Positions 22,194 through 24,596 of a DNA stretch of 24,596 bases are shown piece after piece; the first letter of the stretch is position 1, and each line of letters starts with the position of its first letter. The stretch spans positions 1 to 24,596 of IMG/VR virus record IMGVR_UViG_3300022744_000094. The stretch is one strand, 5' to 3'. The DNA is from a virus. The notes under the pieces are model-generated. The model saw only the letters and a program-made list of their open reading frames with translations. It did no database searches and was not told where the DNA came from. Both the position numbers and the translations under genes were made by a program.

Positions 22194-22496
22194 TCACGCT
22201 GTGCGTATGACTTGGAACTTGCCCTCACTCGTCGGGATGCAATGGCACTGAAGGCCATAGGCCCGCATATGCTTCATTGCGCTGACTGCACCCTTCTTGC
22301 TCGGCTTGATGACCCAGCCACCGACAGGAAGGTTCAGGAGCCTTGAGCGTGGATGAGGTGCAACGATGACGCGACGGTCACGAACCTTGAACTCCAGCCG
22401 GTTGAACTGGCAGCGGCTTTCCATTTCATGCGCTGTAGGGGCTCGGCGGTTTGTGGCGATGGGGTCGCCCATGAGGTATGGGGTTAGGTCTCTCAT
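22194..22496 (-). CDS. Unknown early protein
   Basis: A 100-residue basic protein starting in an ATGA overlap with the upstream gene. After a helical start (MRDLTPYLMGDPIATNRRAPTAHEMES) it has a beta/alpha pattern: FKVRDRRVIVAPHP, then GGWVIKPSKKGAVSAMKHMRAYGLQCHCIPTSEGKFQVIRTA. It has three Cys, and no clear metal site. No family recognised. A reading frame on the other strand (22119-22346) is a shadow. Confidence 0.62.
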   Translation of the reverse strand: MRDLTPYLMGDPIATNRRAPTAHEMESRCQFNRLEFKVRDRRVIVAPHPRSRLLNLPVGGWVIKPSKKGAVSAMKHMRAYGLQCHCIPTSEGKFQVIRTA

Positions 22497-22684
22497 GGCC
22501 GACCACCACTAAACAGGCGGCTGATGAATGAGGGGACTTTGAGGGTGGCAAAAACCTCACCCTTCAATTGACAGAATTCCCTGATCGCCATCATCCGAAG
22601 CGTTGCTTCTGATGCGCTATCGGCCTCAATCACAATTGAATGCCAAGCCCCGCGAAACCGATATTCGAATAAAAACTTCTTCAT
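22493..22684 (-). CDS. Small unknown early protein
   Basis: A 63-residue protein overlapping its neighbours as ATGA at both ends. It begins KKFLFEYRFRGAWHSIVIEADSASEATLRMM, a beta-beta-alpha start seen in small phage proteins of early operons, and ends in a hydrophobic, basic tail. Function unknown. Confidence 0.6.
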   Translation of the reverse strand: MKKFLFEYRFRGAWHSIVIEADSASEATLRMMAIREFCQLKGEVFATLKVPSFISRLFSGGRP

Positions 22685-23076
22685 GTTTCGAGTATCTCCA
22701 CGTTGTACAGGGCGCGGACGAGCTTGCTCTTGAGGCGGTACAGGGGCGTCTTGAACCCCTTGCAGTCCTCGACAATTTGCTTGGCCTTGCCGAAATATCT
22801 GAAGTCCGCAACGTAGGTGCAGACCTTCACGCCGTTTATGGTGATGTCGTATCGCGGCTGGAGTTCCAGGCGGCTTATCTCGCCTGCACGTTCCAGCAGC
22901 TTGAGTTCCTGATAACGCTTGGCCTCCTTCTTGGAAGCGAAGCGGATGCCATCAACCTCTGTGGGGACGGCTTTGAACTTGGAATAAGGTGCCCCGACGC
23001 GCATCGCAGTGCTGGGGAGCCGCGCGTCGGGGTCTGATGACCCGGAACTCGAAGTCTGGGGGACCTTCCGGGTCAT
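22681..23076 (-). CDS. DUF1064-type PD-(D/E)XK nuclease
   Basis: I choose ATG 23076 (131 residues). Upstream sequence in this frame is basic and out of character, and the preceding gene stops only four bases before this ATG. The region from YSKFKAVPTEVDGIRFASKKEAKRYQELKLLERAGEI (about 30-66) and LELQPRYDI, then TYVADFRYF and QIVEDCKGF, to YRLKSKLVRALYNVEI matches DUF1064. Its predicted nuclease site is E (in KKEA), D (in ADF) and ExK (EDCK). Members resemble T7 endonuclease I and are proposed to resolve branched DNA in phage replication or recombination. It lies in the early operon as expected. Confidence 0.85.
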   Translation of the reverse strand: MTRKVPQTSSSGSSDPDARLPSTAMRVGAPYSKFKAVPTEVDGIRFASKKEAKRYQELKLLERAGEISRLELQPRYDITINGVKVCTYVADFRYFGKAKQIVEDCKGFKTPLYRLKSKLVRALYNVEILET

Positions 23077-23080
23077 GTTC

Positions 23081-23518
23081 TTAACCCGCTGCCTTGGCGG
23101 GGCCGGCTTGCGGAATGACCGCGCTCTCCGGCAGGCGGACAACGTGGCCAACCGGGGTCTCGTTCGTGATAAGTGCTTCCCGTGACGGAATCTTGCCGTA
23201 CTCAGCGAACAGGGCAAACACGTCCGCGTCGTATTTAGCGCGGGCCTTGGACACGAGGTCTTCAGCCTCTTTCTTTGCCGCCGCAATCTTGGCGTTCATC
23301 GTGTCAGTGGCTGACGAAACCGTCTTGTTCATGACGGCTTCCAACGTGACCGCCTTCTGGTCGAATGCCGCGCGCTGGTCAGGTGCGAGATTGAAGCTCA
23401 GTTCAATCAGACCGTTCTGGTGGGACAAGCGATGACGCCGACCCTTGACCTCGGTCACGCGACCTTCGCCCCGGATCGGAGCATCGGCCTTGTCGGTAAA
23501 CAGATTAAAGATGTTCAT
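23081..23518 (-). CDS. Unknown early protein with central coiled coil
   Basis: Start chosen at ATG 23518 (145 residues), with GGGAG five to ten bases before it. The N-terminal part (MNIFNLFTDKADAPIRGEGRVTEVKGRRHRLSHQNGLIELSFNLAPDQRAAFDQKAVTLE) is followed by a Lys/Ala/Glu-rich helix (MNAKIAAAKKEAEDLVSKARAKYDADVFALF), probably a coiled coil. A less ordered Pro/Ala tail follows. Family not recognised. Confidence 0.62.
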   Translation of the reverse strand: MNIFNLFTDKADAPIRGEGRVTEVKGRRHRLSHQNGLIELSFNLAPDQRAAFDQKAVTLEAVMNKTVSSATDTMNAKIAAAKKEAEDLVSKARAKYDADVFALFAEYGKIPSREALITNETPVGHVVRLPESAVIPQAGPAKAAG

Positions 23519-23777
23519 GATGTACTCCCGTTTCGGTGTTGTGTTCCCCACCGCTATTCCCTGTCGTGAGGCGGATGGTTCTGATCTGCCTCCCCTCCCA
23601 CGTCAGGAATCCTTTGTTGGCCAAGCCCGTGATTGCTCTGAGGGCAACCTGGCTTCCCTTGCCGTCCAGTGCGGCCTGCATCTCCTTGAGAAGCGGCGCG
23701 TAATGGTGCTTGCGGAAATGCACCTCAAGGAACGTGAGGAGCTGTGTTTCGCGATAGGCGAGCGGGCGGCGCTTCAT
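23505..23777 (-). CDS. LexA-type winged-helix DNA-binding protein without protease domain
   Basis: A 90-residue protein. Residues about 8-70 (YRETQLLTFLEVHFRKHHYAPLLKEMQAALDGKGSQVALRAITGLANKGFLTWEGRQIRTIRL) follow the LexA N-terminal winged-helix layout: Q-x-x-[LV]-L-x-F-[IL] then HHYAP-x-[LM]-x-E-[IM] then LA-x-KG-[FY]-[IL]. Full LexA and CI-like proteins have a self-cleaving protease half, absent here; the rest is a short His/Asn tail. It therefore should not be directly cut by RecA. It is coupled to the HTH gene before it (ATGA) and may regulate the early operon or compete for host LexA sites. Confidence 0.68.
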   Translation of the reverse strand: MKRRPLAYRETQLLTFLEVHFRKHHYAPLLKEMQAALDGKGSQVALRAITGLANKGFLTWEGRQIRTIRLTTGNSGGEHNTETGVHHEHL

Positions 23778-23995
23778 TGGCCGAGCCTCGCCATTGCATT
23801 GTAAACAGCGGACTCTGGAACCTTCAGCATCCGCGCGATTTCCATCGTGTCAGCGCCTGCTGAGAACAGTTCTGAACACTTCACCGCAAAGTCTTGGGAC
23901 CTGCGGTCGGTCGAAACGCTAAATGACTCGCTACCCACAGGTGTTTGGTTATCGGTTGAATGCGTCTTGAGTTGTTCGCTTGGTGCGCGCTTCAT
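23774..23995 (-). CDS. Small HTH-like protein
   Basis: A 73-residue protein overlapping both neighbours as ATGA. The N-terminal 35 residues are polar and probably flexible. Residues about 38-73 (VKCSELFSAGADTMEIARMLKVPESAVYNAMARLG) form a clear helix-turn-helix similar to those of small DNA-binding regulators. Target unknown. As the second gene of the early operon it may be a second repressor or excision-type factor. Confidence 0.65.
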   Translation of the reverse strand: MKRAPSEQLKTHSTDNQTPVGSESFSVSTDRRSQDFAVKCSELFSAGADTMEIARMLKVPESAVYNAMARLGQ

Positions 23996-24207
23996 GGTTG
24001 AACATCCGCCGCCTGCGCTGACTTGAAGAAGTCATTCGCGGTAACAGCGCCCCCAGTGGCCTGATGCAGACGGGTAATCGTGGTCCAACTTGGTAACGGC
24101 GTTTCACCGTTCAACAATCGCGAGATTGTTGGCTGGGACACGTTCGAGAGCTTTGCCAGCTCGGCCTGAGTGATGCCCTGACGGGCTAACCATGTTTCGA
24201 GTTTCAT
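23992..24207 (-). CDS. Cro-like repressor, first gene of the early operon
   Basis: Start chosen at ATG 24207 (71 residues). In this frame, the upstream part to 24243 runs through the operator region. The protein KLETWLARQGITQAELAKLSNVSQPTISRLLNGETPLPSWTTITRLHQATGGAVTANDF is a Cro/C1-type HTH protein throughout, HTH at about 11-33. It is the typical size of phage Cro and has no dimerisation or protease domain of CI. No ribosome site is visible before the ATG; a -10-like TAACTT lies seven bases before it, so the message may be leaderless. It probably represses the divergent promoter. Confidence 0.85.
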   Translation of the reverse strand: MKLETWLARQGITQAELAKLSNVSQPTISRLLNGETPLPSWTTITRLHQATGGAVTANDFFKSAQAADVQP

Positions 24208-24226
24208 AGGGCGCAAGTTACATGGG

Positions 24227-24241
24227 GCGCATACTTTGCGC
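24227..24241. promoter_or_regulatory. Operator-like inverted repeat GCGCA-N5-TGCGC
   Basis: A perfect five-base inverted repeat with a five-base spacer, TACTT, in the gap between the two divergent HTH genes. It fits a dimeric HTH repressor site. A partial copy, GCGCAAG, is also at 24211-24217. Confidence 0.6.
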
Positions 24242-24255
24242 AAGGGGGGCTTGCG
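24239..24255. promoter_or_regulatory. Second operator-like inverted repeat CGCAAG-N5-CTTGCG
   Basis: A perfect six-base inverted repeat with spacer GGGGG, overlapping the first by three bases and sharing its CGCA/TGCG core and N5 spacing. It lies between the two -10 boxes on the plus side. Two similar sites in tandem suggest cooperative or alternating binding by the two HTH proteins. Confidence 0.6.
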
Positions 24256-24269
24256 AGCAAAATGATGGG

Positions 24270-24566
24270 ATGAGCAAAAGAGTCTTCATCAGGGAATGGC
24301 GGAAGTATCGGGGATTAACCCTGATGCAGCTCTCCCACCGCGTCGGGATCACCCAGCCATCCCTCTCACGCATCGAGACGGGCAAGCAGCCCTATTCCCA
24401 ACCCATCCTAGAGGCCCTAGCGGAAGCGCTGGCCTGCGAGCCTTCTGACTTAATTGGCCGTCTGCCTGGCGCTCCAAACGAATTGACCGTGCTGATTAAC
24501 AAGGTCCCTGCCGATGCAGTCGATGCTGTGACCGCCATGATCAAGGCCGTCATCAAGGCCGCTTAG
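24270..24566 (+). CDS. XRE-family HTH repressor (CI-like by position)
   Basis: Start chosen at ATG 24270 (98 residues); the longer frame from 24222 covers the operator region. HTH_3 domain at about 5-60 (IREWRKYRGLTLMQLSHRVGITQPSLSRIETGKQPYSQPILEALAEALACEPSDLI), with the motif QLSHRVGITQPSLSRIETG as recognition helix region. The remaining 38 residues are Ala/Val-rich and probably form a dimerisation helix. No S24 peptidase or LexA-type Ser-Lys site, so induction by RecA cleavage is not expected. It is the only plus-strand gene and diverges from the early operon, the normal arrangement for a lysogeny repressor. No strong ribosome site. Confidence 0.82.
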   Translation: MSKRVFIREWRKYRGLTLMQLSHRVGITQPSLSRIETGKQPYSQPILEALAEALACEPSDLIGRLPGAPNELTVLINKVPADAVDAVTAMIKAVIKAA

Positions 24567-24596
24567 GCCGCTCTTCTCGCTACCCCCCCCTACTGC

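Larger units (their letters stand above)
24208..24269. promoter_or_regulatory. Divergent promoter region of the switch
   Basis: Minus strand: TTGCGC (24243-24238), 17 bases, TAACTT (24220-24215), ATG seven bases later. Plus strand: TTTGCG (24235-24240), 17 bases, CAAAAT (24258-24263), ATG 24270 six bases later. Both -35 boxes overlap the first inverted repeat. Box matches are modest and the calls are tentative. Confidence 0.45.

Noticed and set aside
22119-22346. 75-residue plus-strand reading frame that looks fairly protein-like
   Set aside because: It opposes a minus-strand gene coupled to its neighbour by ATGA; a plus-strand gene here would break an otherwise one-way operon. Not excluded, but not supported.
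1-24596. CRISPR arrays, tRNA genes, insertion sequences, integrase and attachment sites
   Set aside because: No spaced direct-repeat array, cloverleaf, transposase or tyrosine/serine recombinase pattern was found by reading both strands; these may lie outside the window.

Overview
The window is part of a tailed-phage genome or prophage with podovirus-type tail genes (P22-like portal and tail hub, short tail). Its host is probably a proteobacterium: base composition is moderately GC-rich, the early-gene architecture is lambdoid, and the Cro/CI, O/P, terminase and portal types are ones usually seen there. The host genus cannot be read from the sequence. All recognisable genes are on the minus strand except one repressor-like gene at the right edge, so the genome reads from right to left. 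The left edge cuts an ejection-protein gene. No integrase, lysis cassette, tRNA, CRISPR array or transposase is visible, so the rest of the phage lies outside the window.

From right to left: (1) A regulatory switch at 23992-24566. A plus-strand HTH gene (CI-like by position) and a minus-strand Cro-like gene flank a 62-base gap holding two overlapping inverted repeats that look like operators. (2) The early operon, 19745-24207. It holds several small DNA-binding proteins (including a LexA-type winged helix without protease domain), a DUF1064-type PD-(D/E)XK nuclease, small unknown genes, an O-like replication initiator carrying a 7-bp tandem repeat, a putative P-like partner, and two genes just before the late region, one an HTH protein. 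(3) A 142-base control region, 19603-19744, with a candidate promoter, a hairpin and a strong intrinsic terminator immediately before the first late gene. This resembles the lambda pR'-tR' arrangement and suggests antitermination control. (4) The late operon, 1-19602. In order it encodes a 12-residue microprotein, a fibre-adaptor-like protein, putative small terminase, large terminase, P22-like portal, a 713-residue repeat-rich fibre, a small protein, a glycosyltransferase, a small protein, a methyltransferase, a coiled-coil protein, scaffold, an N4 gp56/DUF4043-type major capsid protein, a decoration-like protein, a terminator, connector-type genes, a lectin-like spike or tail protein, a P22 gp10-like tail hub protein, an unknown, a mini tail-collar protein, a GNAT acetyltransferase and three ejection (internal virion) proteins.

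The genes are tightly packed, with many 1-4 base start/stop overlaps (ATGA, GTGA, TTGA, TAATG), so translational coupling is likely. The most interesting parts are the putative antitermination region with its microprotein, the glycosyltransferase-methyltransferase pair embedded in the virion genes, the acetyltransferase placed between tail-collar and ejection genes, the operator cluster of the switch, and the repeat array in the replication initiator gene. No wholly new defence or mobile system is evident. There is no gene-free stretch over 300 bases.
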